DNA of 64,000 nucleotides from positions 496,001-560,000 of the forward strand of contig NZ_JASE01000005.1 in assembly GCF_000622325.1 (NCBI RefSeq), given 5' to 3'. Positions 44,402 to 54,320 of the stretch are shown here, one piece after another. The translations under genes and the position numbers were made by a program. Each line of letters begins with the position of its first letter. The first letter of the stretch is position 1. The notes under the pieces are model-generated. The model saw only the letters and a program-made list of their open reading frames with translations, had not been told where the DNA came from and did no database searches. The stretch comes from Sulfitobacter geojensis (lineage in GTDB: Bacteria; Pseudomonadota; Alphaproteobacteria; Rhodobacterales; Rhodobacteraceae).

Positions 44402-47400
44402 ATGGAACGCAGCATCTTTTCCTTTATCTGGAAGTATTCACGCCGCGAACAGATGGCTTTGCTGGCATTCACGCTTTTCACCTTTCCGTTTCTGTATGCC
44501 ACGCTTGAGCTGCCCAAGCGTATTATCAACGACGCGATCGGGGCGCAGTCCGAGGTGATCGACCTGCTGGGTACCGAGGTTTCCCAAGTGCAATTCCTGA
44601 TGGTGTTGTGTTTGGGGTATCTGGGCGCGGTGCTGGTGCACGGGCTGCTCAAGATGCGGCTGAACACCATGAAGGGTGTGCTCGCCGAACGCATGCTGCG
44701 CCGGTTCCGCTATCGGCTGATCAACCGGATGATGCGTTTTCCCAGCAGCTATTTCCAGAACACCAGTCAGGGGGAGCTGGTGTCGATGGTCACATCGGAG
44801 GCCGAGCCGATGGGCGGGTTGATGGGCGATGCGGTGGCGCAACCGGTGTTTCAGGCCGGACAGATGTTGATCATCGTGGTGTTCCTGTTTCTGCAATCGG
44901 TGTGGTTCGGGTTGGCCGGTGTGGCGCTGATCCCGTTGCAGGCATGGCTGATCCCGCGGTTACAACGCCAGATCAACCTGCTGAACAAGGAGCGGATCAA
45001 GGAAGTGCGCCAGTTCGCGTCGGAGATTGGTGAAACGGCCGCGGGGATCACTGATTTGCGCACCAACGGCGGGTGGCGGTATCGGCTGGCGGCCTTTACC
45101 GACCGGTTGGGACGTCTGTTTGATGTGCGGTTCAGGATCTATCAAAAGAAGTTCTTTATGAAGTTCCTGAACAACTTCATCACACAACTGACGCCGTTTT
45201 TCTTTTATGCCGTGGGCGGGTATCTGGCGATCAAGGGCGAGATTACCGTGGGGGCGCTGGTCGCGGCCCTTGCCGCCTATAAGGATCTGAGCAACCCGTG
45301 GAAGGAATTGTTGCTGTATTATAACCAGACGCAGGACATGGCGCTGCGCTGGGAGGTGGTAAACGAACGTTTCGCGCCGTCGCATATGATTGACAAGGAC
45401 CTGTTCGAGGGGGAGGCGGACGAGATTCCGCATCTGCACGGGGACATCGAGCTGGCCAATGTGTCGGTGCGTAATGCCAGCGGCGATATGGTGTTGCGTA
45501 ATATCACCCTGAACATTCCAGCGGGCAGCAAAGTGGCTTTGCAAGTTGGCAACCAGACCGAACGCACCCTGTTGTCCGAGGTGCTGACCCGCGAGATCAA
45601 CCCGACACGCGGACAGATCACGATCGCGGGTCAAGATCTGGCGGGTTTGCATCAAGCGGTGGTTGCCGCCCGCATCGGATATGCGCAGGCGCAGCCCTAT
45701 CTGTTTCAGGGGAACGTGGGGAGCAACCTGTTGATGCCGCTGCGCACCAGCCCCAAGACTGTACTTTGGGACCCCAAACACATCGACCGCGCCACCATCG
45801 AGGCGCGCCGGTCAGGCAACAGCCCCGATAGCACCCGCGCGGATTGGCTTGATCCCGAAATCGCCGATCTGAACAGCGTGAAGGACGTCCATGATTTCTG
45901 GTACGACATCACCGAAGCGTTAGGCACGGCGGATGAGATTTTCGACCGGATGCTGGACGCGCAAATGGACCCGGAAAAACACCCGGAACTGGCCCGCCGG
46001 ATCGTCGCCCTGCGCGGCGAAGTGCACCGCAAGCTGGTCGCGCAAGGACTGGACAAGGCGATATACCGGTTCGATCCTGATAAGTTCAATCCGGCGGTGC
46101 CTTTGGGCGGGAACCTGATGTTTGCCGCCCCGCGCCGTGATATCAGTCAGGTCGGTCTGGCCGCCGAACACAGCTTTCTGGCCATGGTGATTGATCAGGG
46201 GTTGGCCGAACAGGGCATCGCGATTTCACAAACGCTGGTTGAAATGTTGCACCGTACCTTCGGGCGCGACGGCACGGATCATCCGTTGTTTATCGCGCTG
46301 GGCATCGAAGAACCGCTTTACGAGCAGCTTGTCGATATCGCACAGCGACGCCGTGACAAGGGCGATCAGGCGCTTTCTACCGACGAGTTTGCACTGCTGT
46401 TAACGGTGCCTTTTGCCTTTACCGCCGAACAGATCGGGCCGGCCTTTCCTGAAAGCTTTAAGAAAGAGATTTTGCGCATTCGCAAAGCCAAGGGGCCGCA
46501 GTTGCGTGAGCAGGCAAATGAGATGTTTGTCCCGATAGAGCCTGATAACTATCTGCCACGGCTGACAATTCTGGAAAACCTTTTATACGGCCGTTTTTCC
46601 GCTGTTGCAGGGTTGCAAGCGGATCTTGCCCGCGATGTTGTGACCGATATTCTGGCCAAACATGATATGAAACGGCTGGTGTCGCAGAACCTGTTCGACG
46701 TGCCCACAACGATAGGTGGTTCGAATTTGCCAGCGGCGTTCCAGCAACGTGCCGCATTTGGCCGCGCTGTGATCAAACGCCCCGATGTTTTGGTGTTGAA
46801 CCAGCTATTGGTGGGCAAAGATGCCGAGGCACAGGCCCGCATTCGCGACCGGTTAAGCATTCTGTTGCCCCAGACCACACAGATCTACATCGATGACACC
46901 TTTGCGGCCCCACAGGATTTTGACATGCATGTTGAAATCAATAACGGGCAGATCGACGGTGTCGACACCACAGAGCAGCTGGATCAACAGGACTCTGCCT
47001 CGGATGATCTGCGCCGCAAGCTGCGGATTATCGCGCGCAATGACCTGTTTGCCTCGCTGGACCGGCGTCACCAGCGTTTGCTGGCTTTTGCCGCGCAATG
47101 GTACACTGCCGAAGCCGGCCAGCGGATATTTTCAGCAGGCGACAGGGCTGATGCGGCCTATCTGTGTCTGTCGGGGCTGGCCGAACTGGGCCACGAGGAC
47201 GAAGACGGCATCATGCATCACGTGTCGGATGTGGCACCGGGGCGGTTGATCGGTGATCTGGCGGTTATTCTGGACGAGCCGCGCCAGCTTCATCTGGTTG
47301 CAGCCGAAGAGGTGCGGTTTCTGCGGATCGGAGCGGAGCAGTTCCGTTCCGTGATCGAAAGCGACCGCGTTGTTTTGCTAAGTCTGCTGCGCACGGTGGC

Positions 47401-47503
47401 AGGGCATCTGGCCGGTGCTGCGGATGTGTTGATCGCGTCGGGCGTGGAGATCCCCCGGGAGATGGAAACCCTTCCACCCAGCGACCCGCCGAAAGAGGTT
47501 TGA
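44402..47503 (+). CDS. ABC-exporter-like protein with dead NBD, large insertion and C-terminal cNMP-binding-like domain
   Basis: 1033 residues. Residues 1-310 form a six-helix exporter-type transmembrane domain (FRYRLINRMMRFPSSYFQN is the coupling helix region). The NBD starts near 350 but has lost its motifs: Walker A reads VGNQTERT (382-389, no glycines, Lys replaced by R388), the signature is GGSNLPAAFQQR (772-783), Walker B is DVLVLNQL with the catalytic D-E replaced by N800-Q801, and the H-loop has D in place of His (IYIDDTF). About 270 extra residues sit between Q-loop region (YAQAQPYLF, 428-436) and PRLTILENLLYG. A CNBD-like domain follows (about 870-1015, GRLIGDLAVILDEPRQ). TGATG couples it to the CPBP protease. 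It is probably a sensor or scaffold, not an ATPase pump. Confidence 0.8.
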   Translation: MERSIFSFIWKYSRREQMALLAFTLFTFPFLYATLELPKRIINDAIGAQSEVIDLLGTEVSQVQFLMVLCLGYLGAVLVHGLLKMRLNTMKGVLAERMLRRFRYRLINRMMRFPSSYFQNTSQGELVSMVTSEAEPMGGLMGDAVAQPVFQAGQMLIIVVFLFLQSVWFGLAGVALIPLQAWLIPRLQRQINLLNKERIKEVRQFASEIGETAAGITDLRTNGGWRYRLAAFTDRLGRLFDVRFRIYQKKFFMKFLNNFITQLTPFFFYAVGGYLAIKGEITVGALVAALAAYKDLSNPWKELLLYYNQTQDMALRWEVVNERFAPSHMIDKDLFEGEADEIPHLHGDIELANVSVRNASGDMVLRNITLNIPAGSKVALQVGNQTERTLLSEVLTREINPTRGQITIAGQDLAGLHQAVVAARIGYAQAQPYLFQGNVGSNLLMPLRTSPKTVLWDPKHIDRATIEARRSGNSPDSTRADWLDPEIADLNSVKDVHDFWYDITEALGTADEIFDRMLDAQMDPEKHPELARRIVALRGEVHRKLVAQGLDKAIYRFDPDKFNPAVPLGGNLMFAAPRRDISQVGLAAEHSFLAMVIDQGLAEQGIAISQTLVEMLHRTFGRDGTDHPLFIALGIEEPLYEQLVDIAQRRRDKGDQALSTDEFALLLTVPFAFTAEQIGPAFPESFKKEILRIRKAKGPQLREQANEMFVPIEPDNYLPRLTILENLLYGRFSAVAGLQADLARDVVTDILAKHDMKRLVSQNLFDVPTTIGGSNLPAAFQQRAAFGRAVIKRPDVLVLNQLLVGKDAEAQARIRDRLSILLPQTTQIYIDDTFAAPQDFDMHVEINNGQIDGVDTTEQLDQQDSASDDLRRKLRIIARNDLFASLDRRHQRLLAFAAQWYTAEAGQRIFSAGDRADAAYLCLSGLAELGHEDEDGIMHHVSDVAPGRLIGDLAVILDEPRQLHLVAAEEVRFLRIGAEQFRSVIESDRVVLLSLLRTVAGHLAGAADVLIASGVEIPREMETLPPSDPPKEV

Positions 47504-48390
47504 TGTCTGTGTATCATTTGCATGAGGCTTTTGTCGCACCGGCGCGCAAGCATCCGGCGTTTTGGCGGTTTGCGGCCGGCATGGTGTTGGCGGTTTTCGT
47601 CTATGTGTCGCTGAGCCAGATATTCTTTCAGACGATTCAGGGGCTGTGCGCCGCTCGTCCGCAATTAATGCGCGACCTTAATGGGGGTACCTCGCCGCTT
47701 GCGATGTATATCCTGCTGTCCAGTTTTATGTTCATGGCCGTTGGCGCGGGAATCAGTGCACGGCTGTTGCACGACCGCGCGTTTGTGACCCTGCTTGGCC
47801 CGCTGCCGCTGCTCAGGCGTGATTTCAGGATGGTGTCGCTGGCGGTTCTATCGGTGATGGCGCTGGTTTTCCTGCTGCCCCCATGGGACATGGGGGGCGA
47901 TTTCGTGCCGAACCTGCCCTTTGCCACATGGTTGGTCTTGTTGCTGCCCTCGCTGTTTTTCGTCCTGTTACAGGTCAGCGCCGAAGAGATCGTATTTCGA
48001 GGTTATGTGCAGCAGCAACTGGCCGCGCGGTTCCGTTCGCCGCTGATCTGGATGGTGCTGCCGTCAGTCTTGTTCGCGTTGGGGCATTATTTGCCGGACA
48101 CAGCGGGCGATAATGCCGTGATGATTGCGATCTGGGCGGGGGTTTTCGGCCTGTTGATGGCCGACCTGACCGCGCGGTCTGGGTCGTTGGGGCCTGCGAT
48201 TGCGGTGCATCTGTGGAACAATGTTTCGGCGATGGTATTCGTATCGCTGCCCGACGAGCTGTCCGGTCTGGCGCTCTATCTTACACCCTTTGGTATGGAA
48301 GACACGGCGGCCCTGCGTGCATGGTTGCCGGTAGATTTCGCGATGATGTTTGTGTTCTGGCTGGCGGCACGGCTGGCCATCAGGCGCTGA
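47503..48390 (+). CDS. CPBP-family intramembrane metalloprotease
   Basis: 295 residues with about eight hydrophobic segments. The CPBP/Abi motifs are clear: EEIVFRGY (metal and catalytic glutamates), FALGHY with the first histidine, and HLWNNV with the second. Related proteins are Rce1-like CAAX proteases or bacteriocin self-immunity proteins. The ATG at 47503 shares a base with the TGA of the ABC-like gene (TGATG), so the two are co-translated. It may cleave or assist the membrane complex built by its partner. An ATT/AATTTG site for AccD follows 60 nt downstream. Confidence 0.85.
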   Translation: MSVYHLHEAFVAPARKHPAFWRFAAGMVLAVFVYVSLSQIFFQTIQGLCAARPQLMRDLNGGTSPLAMYILLSSFMFMAVGAGISARLLHDRAFVTLLGPLPLLRRDFRMVSLAVLSVMALVFLLPPWDMGGDFVPNLPFATWLVLLLPSLFFVLLQVSAEEIVFRGYVQQQLAARFRSPLIWMVLPSVLFALGHYLPDTAGDNAVMIAIWAGVFGLLMADLTARSGSLGPAIAVHLWNNVSAMVFVSLPDELSGLALYLTPFGMEDTAALRAWLPVDFAMMFVFWLAARLAIRR

Positions 48391-48449
48391 TTGCAATATC
48401 GTCGCTGCACGCTTATCTGAGTGCAAACCAAGGTATCAGGGACCGTCGT

Positions 48450-49397
48450 ATGAACTGGATCAACAACTATGTCCGCCCGCGGATCAACTCGATCTTTTCG
48501 CGTCGCGAGACGCCGGACAACCTGTGGACCAAATGCGATGACTGCGGCACGATGCTGTTTCACCGTGAAGTGTCCGACAACCTGAATGTCTGCACCAACT
48601 GCGGCCATCACATGCCCATCGGTGCGCGTGAACGGTTCACGTCATTGTTTGACGGCGGTATTTTCGTCGAAGTCGACGTGCCTGCCCCGACGCCTGATCC
48701 ACTGCATTTCCGGGATCAAAAGAAATACCCCGACCGGTTGAAAGCCGCGCAAAAAGCCACCGGCGAAGCCGAGGCGATGTTGGTCGCCACCGGTGAAATG
48801 GGGCGCACGCCGATTGTCGCCGCCTGTCAGGATTTCTCGTTTATGGCGGGATCTATGGGGATGTATGTCGGCAATGCGATCATTGCCGCCGCTGAAGAAG
48901 CGGTAAAGCTCAAGCGGCCCTTGATCCTGTTTTCCGCCGCGGGCGGTGCCCGTATGCAAGAGGGTATTCTGTCACTGATGCAGATGCCGCGTACCACCGT
49001 GGCGGTGCAGATGCTGAAGGAAGCAAACCTGCCCTATATCGTTGTGCTGACCCATCCGACGACGGGCGGTGTAACGGCCAGTTACGCAATGCTGGGTGAT
49101 GTGCATATTGCGGAACCCAATGCGCTGATCTGTTTTGCCGGACCGCGCGTGATCGAACAGACCATTCGCGAAAAACTGCCCGACGGGTTTCAGCGCGCTG
49201 AGTATCTACTGGATCACGGGATGCTGGACCGCGTGACCCCGCGCACGCAGTTGCGCGATGAATTGATCAACATCACCCGCATGTTGCTGGGTTTGCCCCC
49301 GGCCGTGCGCGGTGATTTGCCCCCCCCGCAGGAAGGGGGCGAGTTGGATCATGCGCTGAGTGAGGCCGATGTGGCTGCGGAACCAGACGCAAAATGA
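48450..49397 (+). CDS. accD: Acetyl-CoA carboxylase carboxyltransferase subunit beta
   Basis: 315 residues. The N-terminal zinc ribbon has C29, C32, C48 and C51 ([17 protein letters not shown]). The crotonase-like carboxyltransferase body includes [45 protein letters not shown] and [16 protein letters not shown]. It supplies malonyl-CoA for fatty-acid synthesis with the AccA subunit. The ATG at 48450 follows GGACC; the longer ORF upstream is part of the CPBP gene in another frame. The stop overlaps folC by 4 nt (ATGA), the usual accD-folC pair. Confidence 0.96.
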   Translation: MNWINNYVRPRINSIFSRRETPDNLWTKCDDCGTMLFHREVSDNLNVCTNCGHHMPIGARERFTSLFDGGIFVEVDVPAPTPDPLHFRDQKKYPDRLKAAQKATGEAEAMLVATGEMGRTPIVAACQDFSFMAGSMGMYVGNAIIAAAEEAVKLKRPLILFSAAGGARMQEGILSLMQMPRTTVAVQMLKEANLPYIVVLTHPTTGGVTASYAMLGDVHIAEPNALICFAGPRVIEQTIREKLPDGFQRAEYLLDHGMLDRVTPRTQLRDELINITRMLLGLPPAVRGDLPPPQEGGELDHALSEADVAAEPDAK

Positions 49398-50668
49398 CCG
49401 CGCAGAATTCGGATGTCATCCTTGAACGGATGATGGCCCTGCACCCCAAGGTCATGGATTTGACCTTGGACCGGATGTTCCGTTTGCTTGAGGCATTGGG
49501 CAACCCGCAGGAAAAACTGCCGCCGGTGATCCATCTGGCGGGCACCAACGGCAAGGGGTCGACGCAAGCCATGATCCGCGCCGGACTTGAGGCGGCGGGC
49601 AAGACGGTGCACGCTTATACCTCGCCGCATCTGGCACGGTTCCACGAACGGATCAGACTGGCGGGGCAGATCATTGACGAGGACGCGCTGACGGCGGTTC
49701 TGGATGAATGTTACGCCGCGAATGACGGCAAGATGATCACCTATTTCGAGATCACGACCGCCGCTGCATTGCATGCGTTTGCCCGTACACCTGCCGATTT
49801 CACACTGCTGGAAGTCGGGCTTGGCGGGAGGTTGGATGCAACCAATGTGACCGATAAGGTCGCGCTAAGTGTGATCACGCCTGTGTCGCTGGATCACCAG
49901 CAATACCTTGGCGAAACACTGGCGGAAATCGCGGGCGAAAAGGCGGGGATCATCAAACGCGGCGTGCCTTGTGTGGTGGGTCCGCAGGACGAGGCGGGGC
50001 TGGACGTGATCGAAGCGGTGGCGGCGCGTAAGGGCGCACCGTTGCTGGCCTATGGTCAGCACTGGCATGTGGGCGTTGAAGCGGGGCGGATGGTGTATCA
50101 GGACGAACGCGGATTGCTGGATCTGCCGATGCCAAATCTGCTGGGCGCACATCAGGTGCAAAACGCCGGTGCGGCGTTGGCGGCCTTGCGCCATTTTGGC
50201 ATTGATGCGGCGGCGTGCGAAGCGGCGGTGACCCAAGCCTATTGGCCCGCACGCATGCAACGCATGAAAACCGGACCTTTGGTGGAAATTGCAGGGGACG
50301 CAGAGCTGTGGCTGGACGGTGGACATAACGCGGCGGCGGGGCATGCCTTGGCGGCGGTCTTGGCGCAGGGCGGTGCACGCCCGACGCATCTGATCTGCGG
50401 GATGCTGAACACGAAAGATGTCACCGGCTATATGCGCCCGCTTGCGCAACATGTGCAGACCCTGCATGCGGTGTCGATCCCCGGTGAGGCGGCAACTTTG
50501 TCGGCAGAAGAAACCGCAAACGCTGCGCGCGCAGTGGGCATCGAGGCGATTGAAGCAGAGAATGTGACGTCAGCCTTGCGGGAAATTGTGGCGTCGGACC
50601 CACAGGCGCGGGTGTTGATTTGTGGCTCGCTTTATCTGGCTGGTGCAGTTTTGCGTCAGAACGGATAA
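49394..50668 (+). CDS. folC: Bifunctional folylpolyglutamate/dihydrofolate synthase
   Basis: 424 residues of the Mur-ligase fold. The P-loop is [15 protein letters not shown], followed by [31 protein letters not shown], and [24 protein letters not shown] with the catalytic lysine. [14 protein letters not shown] marks the C-terminal domain. It adds glutamate to dihydropteroate and folates. Start and accD stop overlap as ATGA. The 106-nt gap to the next gene contains no clear terminator. Confidence 0.95.
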   Translation: MTAQNSDVILERMMALHPKVMDLTLDRMFRLLEALGNPQEKLPPVIHLAGTNGKGSTQAMIRAGLEAAGKTVHAYTSPHLARFHERIRLAGQIIDEDALTAVLDECYAANDGKMITYFEITTAAALHAFARTPADFTLLEVGLGGRLDATNVTDKVALSVITPVSLDHQQYLGETLAEIAGEKAGIIKRGVPCVVGPQDEAGLDVIEAVAARKGAPLLAYGQHWHVGVEAGRMVYQDERGLLDLPMPNLLGAHQVQNAGAALAALRHFGIDAAACEAAVTQAYWPARMQRMKTGPLVEIAGDAELWLDGGHNAAAGHALAAVLAQGGARPTHLICGMLNTKDVTGYMRPLAQHVQTLHAVSIPGEAATLSAEETANAARAVGIEAIEAENVTSALREIVASDPQARVLICGSLYLAGAVLRQNG

Positions 50669-50774
50669 TTTTTAGCCGCTCCTTTGCGCGATGGCGCGGA
50701 ACGCGCTTAGTATCCTTGTAAATTCAGGCGCACCGCTGCGGTGTGACAGCTGATATGCCATGAGGAAGAGCGCG

Positions 50775-50966
50775 ATGGACCGACAGGAAAAACCTGCCAG
50801 AAAACCGTCTGAAACGGCCGATAGGCGCGGCATGTCGCAGGTTGTTTTTGTACTGACCGGACTGGCGATTATCGCTGGCGGGATCTGGACGTTGTATATG
50901 GGTGATGCGCCCTACCATCCGCAGGATCAGGTCACGCGCGACAGCTTTTCGCTGATCGGAAATTAG
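50775..50966 (+). CDS. Small single-pass membrane protein, unknown
   Basis: 63 residues. A charged N-terminus (MDRQEKPARKPSETADRRG) precedes one helix (SQVVFVLTGLAIIAGGIWTLYM) and a short polar tail (GDAPYHPQDQVTRDSFSLIGN). The ATG at 50775 is preferred because GAGGAAGAG lies just upstream; an ATG at 50760 adds five residues. I recognise no family. The stop overlaps the zapE 3' end by 4 nt on the other strand. Confidence 0.6.
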   Translation: MDRQEKPARKPSETADRRGMSQVVFVLTGLAIIAGGIWTLYMGDAPYHPQDQVTRDSFSLIGN

Positions 50967-52021
50967 ACGCCCCAGCCTTCGGCCTGCATTTCGCGCAAAC
51001 GCGAGGCGGTGCGTTCGAATTCAAACGTGCCTTCGCCTTCAAGATACAGCATCTCGGGCTGTGCCGCGGCAGAGCAGATCAGCCGCACGCGGGCCTCATA
51101 GAGCGCATCAATCAGGGTCACAAAGCGTTTCGCTTCGTTAAAATTGCTGCGCCCCAGGCTTGGAATGCCATCCAGCAAAAGAACCCGCACGGCATCGGCC
51201 AGCGCCAGATAATCGGCAGGGCCCAGTGGCGTCCCGCACAGATCATGAAACCGCGCACGCCCCATGCCGTTGTGATACTGCGGAATTTCCACATCGCGGC
51301 CTTTGACGCGCAGGATCAGCGGCGCGCCCGCATCGCCGGCAAGATCGTTCCAGACCGCGTCCATCGCGGCGCGCGCATCGGCGTTCACAGGGGTGAAATA
51401 GACCTGCGTACCGGCAAGTCGGTCCTGTCGGTAATCCTTTGGGCTGGCCAGTTCATGTACGACCATCTTGTCCTTGATCAGCTCGATAAATGGAACAAAC
51501 AGATCGCGGTTAAGGCCGTTTTTATAAAGATCGTCGGGCAGGCGGTTTGAGGTGGTGACAACCACAACGCCCGCGGCAAACAGCGCCTGAAACAAGCGCC
51601 CCACGATCATCGCATCGGTGATGTCGGTAATCTGCATTTCGTCAAAAGCCAGCAAGCGCACAGAGGCGGCAACATCCGCCGCAACCGGTGCAATTGCATC
51701 ATCAACGCCGGTTTTGCGTGCCTCGTGCATCGCAGCGTGAATTTCCTGCATGAAGGCGTGAAAATGCACCCGCCGCGCGGGAATGCCGTCCAGATGTTCG
51801 ACGAACATGTCCATCAACATCGACTTGCCCCGTCCGACGCCGCCCCACAGGTACAACCCCTTTGGCGGTTCGGGGGCCTTGCGAAACAGCCCCTTTTTCG
51901 CGGGCGTCAGCAGGGCCGCGCGGATGCGATCAAACTCGGGCAGCACGGATTCTTGCGCCGGATCGGCGTGAAGCGTGCCGGCGGCAATCAGGCTGTCATA
52001 GGTTTCGCGCAAGCTGGTCAT
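50963..52021 (-). CDS. zapE: Cell division protein ZapE (AFG1-like ATPase)
   Basis: 352 residues of the AFG1/LACE1 ATPase family. Walker A is LYLWGGVGRGKSMLMDMF, Walker B lies in LLAFDEMQITDITDAM, and VVVTTSNRLPDDLYKNGLNRDLFVPFIELI carries the conserved sensor region. The C-terminal RAYEARVRLICSAA-type region (DALYEARVRLICSAA) is typical. ZapE stabilises or remodels the Z ring in some bacteria; AFG1 relatives aid mitochondrial complex quality. The gene stands alone with a 134-nt divergent gap to the MFS gene. Confidence 0.93.
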   Translation of the reverse strand: MTSLRETYDSLIAAGTLHADPAQESVLPEFDRIRAALLTPAKKGLFRKAPEPPKGLYLWGGVGRGKSMLMDMFVEHLDGIPARRVHFHAFMQEIHAAMHEARKTGVDDAIAPVAADVAASVRLLAFDEMQITDITDAMIVGRLFQALFAAGVVVVTTSNRLPDDLYKNGLNRDLFVPFIELIKDKMVVHELASPKDYRQDRLAGTQVYFTPVNADARAAMDAVWNDLAGDAGAPLILRVKGRDVEIPQYHNGMGRARFHDLCGTPLGPADYLALADAVRVLLLDGIPSLGRSNFNEAKRFVTLIDALYEARVRLICSAAAQPEMLYLEGEGTFEFERTASRLREMQAEGWGV

Positions 52022-52155
52022 GCCCTCCCATAGCGTAAATCCGAATGGCTTGGAAAGCGGTTCTCATCGCGAAATGTGCGAGGTGCATCACAAGGGATGA
52101 TTTGACCGCAGGCGGCTTTTGACTAACGTGGCGCGACAATTCCAAGGAAGCCCCG

Positions 52156-53397
52156 ATGTCCCAACGCACCCCGATGTTTACCCCCGTTTTGATAGTCAGC
52201 TGCGTGATCATCATGGTCAGTTTCGCGGTGCGCGCGTCCTTTGGCGTTTTCCAGATTCCGATTGCGCAAGAGTTCAACTGGCTAAGGGCCGAATTTTCAC
52301 TGGCGATTGCGATCCAGAACCTGGCATGGGGCATTGGCCAGCCGATTTTCGGTGCCATGGCGGAAAAGATCGGTGACAAGCGGGCGATCATCATCGGCGC
52401 GATCGTTTATGCTGTCGGGCTGGTTCTGTCGGCCAATTCGACCACGCCGGTCGAGCATCAGGCCTATGCGTGGCTGGTGGGGTTCGGCATCGCGGGTACA
52501 GGTTTTGGCGTCATTCTTGCGGTTGTGGGGCGCGCGGCGAGTGATGAGAACCGGTCGATGACCTTGGCGATTGTGACCGCTGCGGGCAGTGCAGGACAGG
52601 TGTTCGGCGCGCCTGTGGCGGAATGGCTACTGACGTTCCTGACGTGGCAAAGCACGTTTTTGGTCTTTGCTGCGGTGGTCTTGTCGCTGATCCTGACATT
52701 GCCCCTGATGCGCGCGCCTGCGATGGCCAGCAAGGCAGAGCTGGAGGAAAGTCTGGGGCAGATTTTGCGAAAGGCGTTCAAGGATCCGTCCTATACGCTG
52801 ATCTTTCTGGGGTTCTTTTCCTGTGGCTATCAACTGGCCTTTATCACCGCGCATTTCCCGGCCTTTGTGACCGAGATGTGTGGCCCTATCCTTGCCGGTG
52901 GGGTGTTGCATAACATCGGGATCACCACGACATCGGCGCTGGGTGCGGTGGCGATTTCACTGATCGGGTTGGCGAATATTGCAGGCACCTTGGCGGCAGG
53001 CTGGGCCGGTAAGCGATATTCCAAGAAATATCTGCTGGCGGGCATTTATACGGGGCGCACCATCGTTGCGGCGTTGTTTATCATGTTCCCGATCACGCCA
53101 GTGACGGTGATCCTGTTTTCGGTCGCGATGGGGTCGCTGTGGTTGGCAACGGTGCCGCTGACCTCCGGTTTGGTCGCGCATATTTACGGGCTGCGCTATA
53201 TGGGCACCTTGTATGGAATCATCTTTTTCAGCCACCAGATGGGCAGTTTTCTGGGCGTCTGGTTGGGCGGGCGGATGTATGACGCCTTTGGCAGTTATAC
53301 GGGCGTGTGGTGGATTGGTGTGGCCATCGGGGCGTTCAGCGCGGTGGTGCATTTGCCGGTGCGCGAACGCCGGCTTGAAGGGCTGGTGACGGCCTAA
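52156..53397 (+). CDS. MFS transporter, monocarboxylate/OFA-like
   Basis: 413 residues with twelve predicted helices. FAVRASFGVFQIPIAQEFNW at the start, GPILAGGVLHNIGITTTSALGAVAISLIGLANI in the middle, and GSLWLATVPLTSGLVAHIYGLRYMGTLYGIIFF near the end match the OFA/monocarboxylate-carrier branch. It has the MFS loop in EKIGDKRAIIIGAI. The substrate is likely an organic anion but not determined. It diverges from zapE; the stop overlaps the alpha/beta hydrolase stop by 4 nt. Confidence 0.85.
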   Translation: MSQRTPMFTPVLIVSCVIIMVSFAVRASFGVFQIPIAQEFNWLRAEFSLAIAIQNLAWGIGQPIFGAMAEKIGDKRAIIIGAIVYAVGLVLSANSTTPVEHQAYAWLVGFGIAGTGFGVILAVVGRAASDENRSMTLAIVTAAGSAGQVFGAPVAEWLLTFLTWQSTFLVFAAVVLSLILTLPLMRAPAMASKAELEESLGQILRKAFKDPSYTLIFLGFFSCGYQLAFITAHFPAFVTEMCGPILAGGVLHNIGITTTSALGAVAISLIGLANIAGTLAAGWAGKRYSKKYLLAGIYTGRTIVAALFIMFPITPVTVILFSVAMGSLWLATVPLTSGLVAHIYGLRYMGTLYGIIFFSHQMGSFLGVWLGGRMYDAFGSYTGVWWIGVAIGAFSAVVHLPVRERRLEGLVTA

Positions 53398-54320
53398 ACC
53401 GTCGGGGGTTTGAGCCAGCTGCGCATCAGGCGCAAAACGTCGTTGGTATGGGTATAGGTCAGCCCGTGGCCGGCACCGTCGATGAGTTCGTGGCGGGCAT
53501 CGCGGTTCCATTCGGCCAAGGTGCCGATAGAGGAGGGGTGGATCACCGCGTCCGTGCCGCCCCAGATTGCCAGAACAGGTGTGCCACGCGCTGCAATCGC
53601 CTTGTGATCGGGGGCAAGGTTTTCGTTCAGGATGCCCCGCAGGCTGGCCAGAACGGCCGGAACAAAGCCTTTAACCTCAAGCTCGCGCAGTTGCAAATCG
53701 GTGATGCGGGGCACGGATGTAGGCAGGTTTTGTTCGGCCAAAATCCCGCGCTTTAACTGGCGCGGATACAGGGCGAGGGCCAGCCAATCGCCAATCAGCG
53801 GTGTATCCCTGATGAAACCAATGATGCCGCCGTCTGGAATGCGCATGCCTGCGGGGGCCAACAGGACCAGTTGGTGCACGCGGTCGGGATAGGCCTGCGT
53901 GAAACAGGTGCTGATCGCCCCGCCCATGGAATAGCCCACCAGCGTGAGATCATCGCCGACCCCTTCATGCGCCAGAAGTTCGGCCAGTTGATTGACAAAG
54001 AAGGCGCGGTCCTGCGGACCTTTGGGTTTGCTGGAAAAGCCGCGCCCGTAAAGATCATAGGTCAAGACGCGATAGCCCATCAGCACAAGCGCCCGCGTCA
54101 TGCCGCGCCAGACGAAACTCGGGGTGGTCAGCCCGTGCACACAGACCAACACCGGCCCGCGCGCAGGCCCGTGCCATTCGAAATGGGTCACCCCTTGGGA
54201 CAGTTCGACAAAGCTGCCGGTGGCTGATCCGCGCGCTGTGTCATTCATCACGCGGCGCCGCTGTTCGATGACCAGTGGCGTTGCGATGATCAGGGCAAGG
54301 ACCAGCAGCAGCCAGATCAT
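53394..54320 (-). CDS. Alpha/beta hydrolase, membrane-anchored
   Basis: 308 residues. An N-terminal membrane anchor (MIWLLLVLALIIATPLVIE) is followed by the hydrolase core: HGLTTPSFVWRGM (oxyanion), DLYGRGFSSKPKG, nucleophile elbow VGYSMGGAIST, acid near WGGTDAVIHP and histidine in DGAGHGLTYTH. The ATG at 54320 shares ATGA with the ornithine cyclodeaminase-like gene. It is the last gene of a three-gene unit. The substrate is unknown. Confidence 0.85.
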   Translation of the reverse strand: MIWLLLVLALIIATPLVIEQRRRVMNDTARGSATGSFVELSQGVTHFEWHGPARGPVLVCVHGLTTPSFVWRGMTRALVLMGYRVLTYDLYGRGFSSKPKGPQDRAFFVNQLAELLAHEGVGDDLTLVGYSMGGAISTCFTQAYPDRVHQLVLLAPAGMRIPDGGIIGFIRDTPLIGDWLALALYPRQLKRGILAEQNLPTSVPRITDLQLRELEVKGFVPAVLASLRGILNENLAPDHKAIAARGTPVLAIWGGTDAVIHPSSIGTLAEWNRDARHELIDGAGHGLTYTHTNDVLRLMRSWLKPPTV

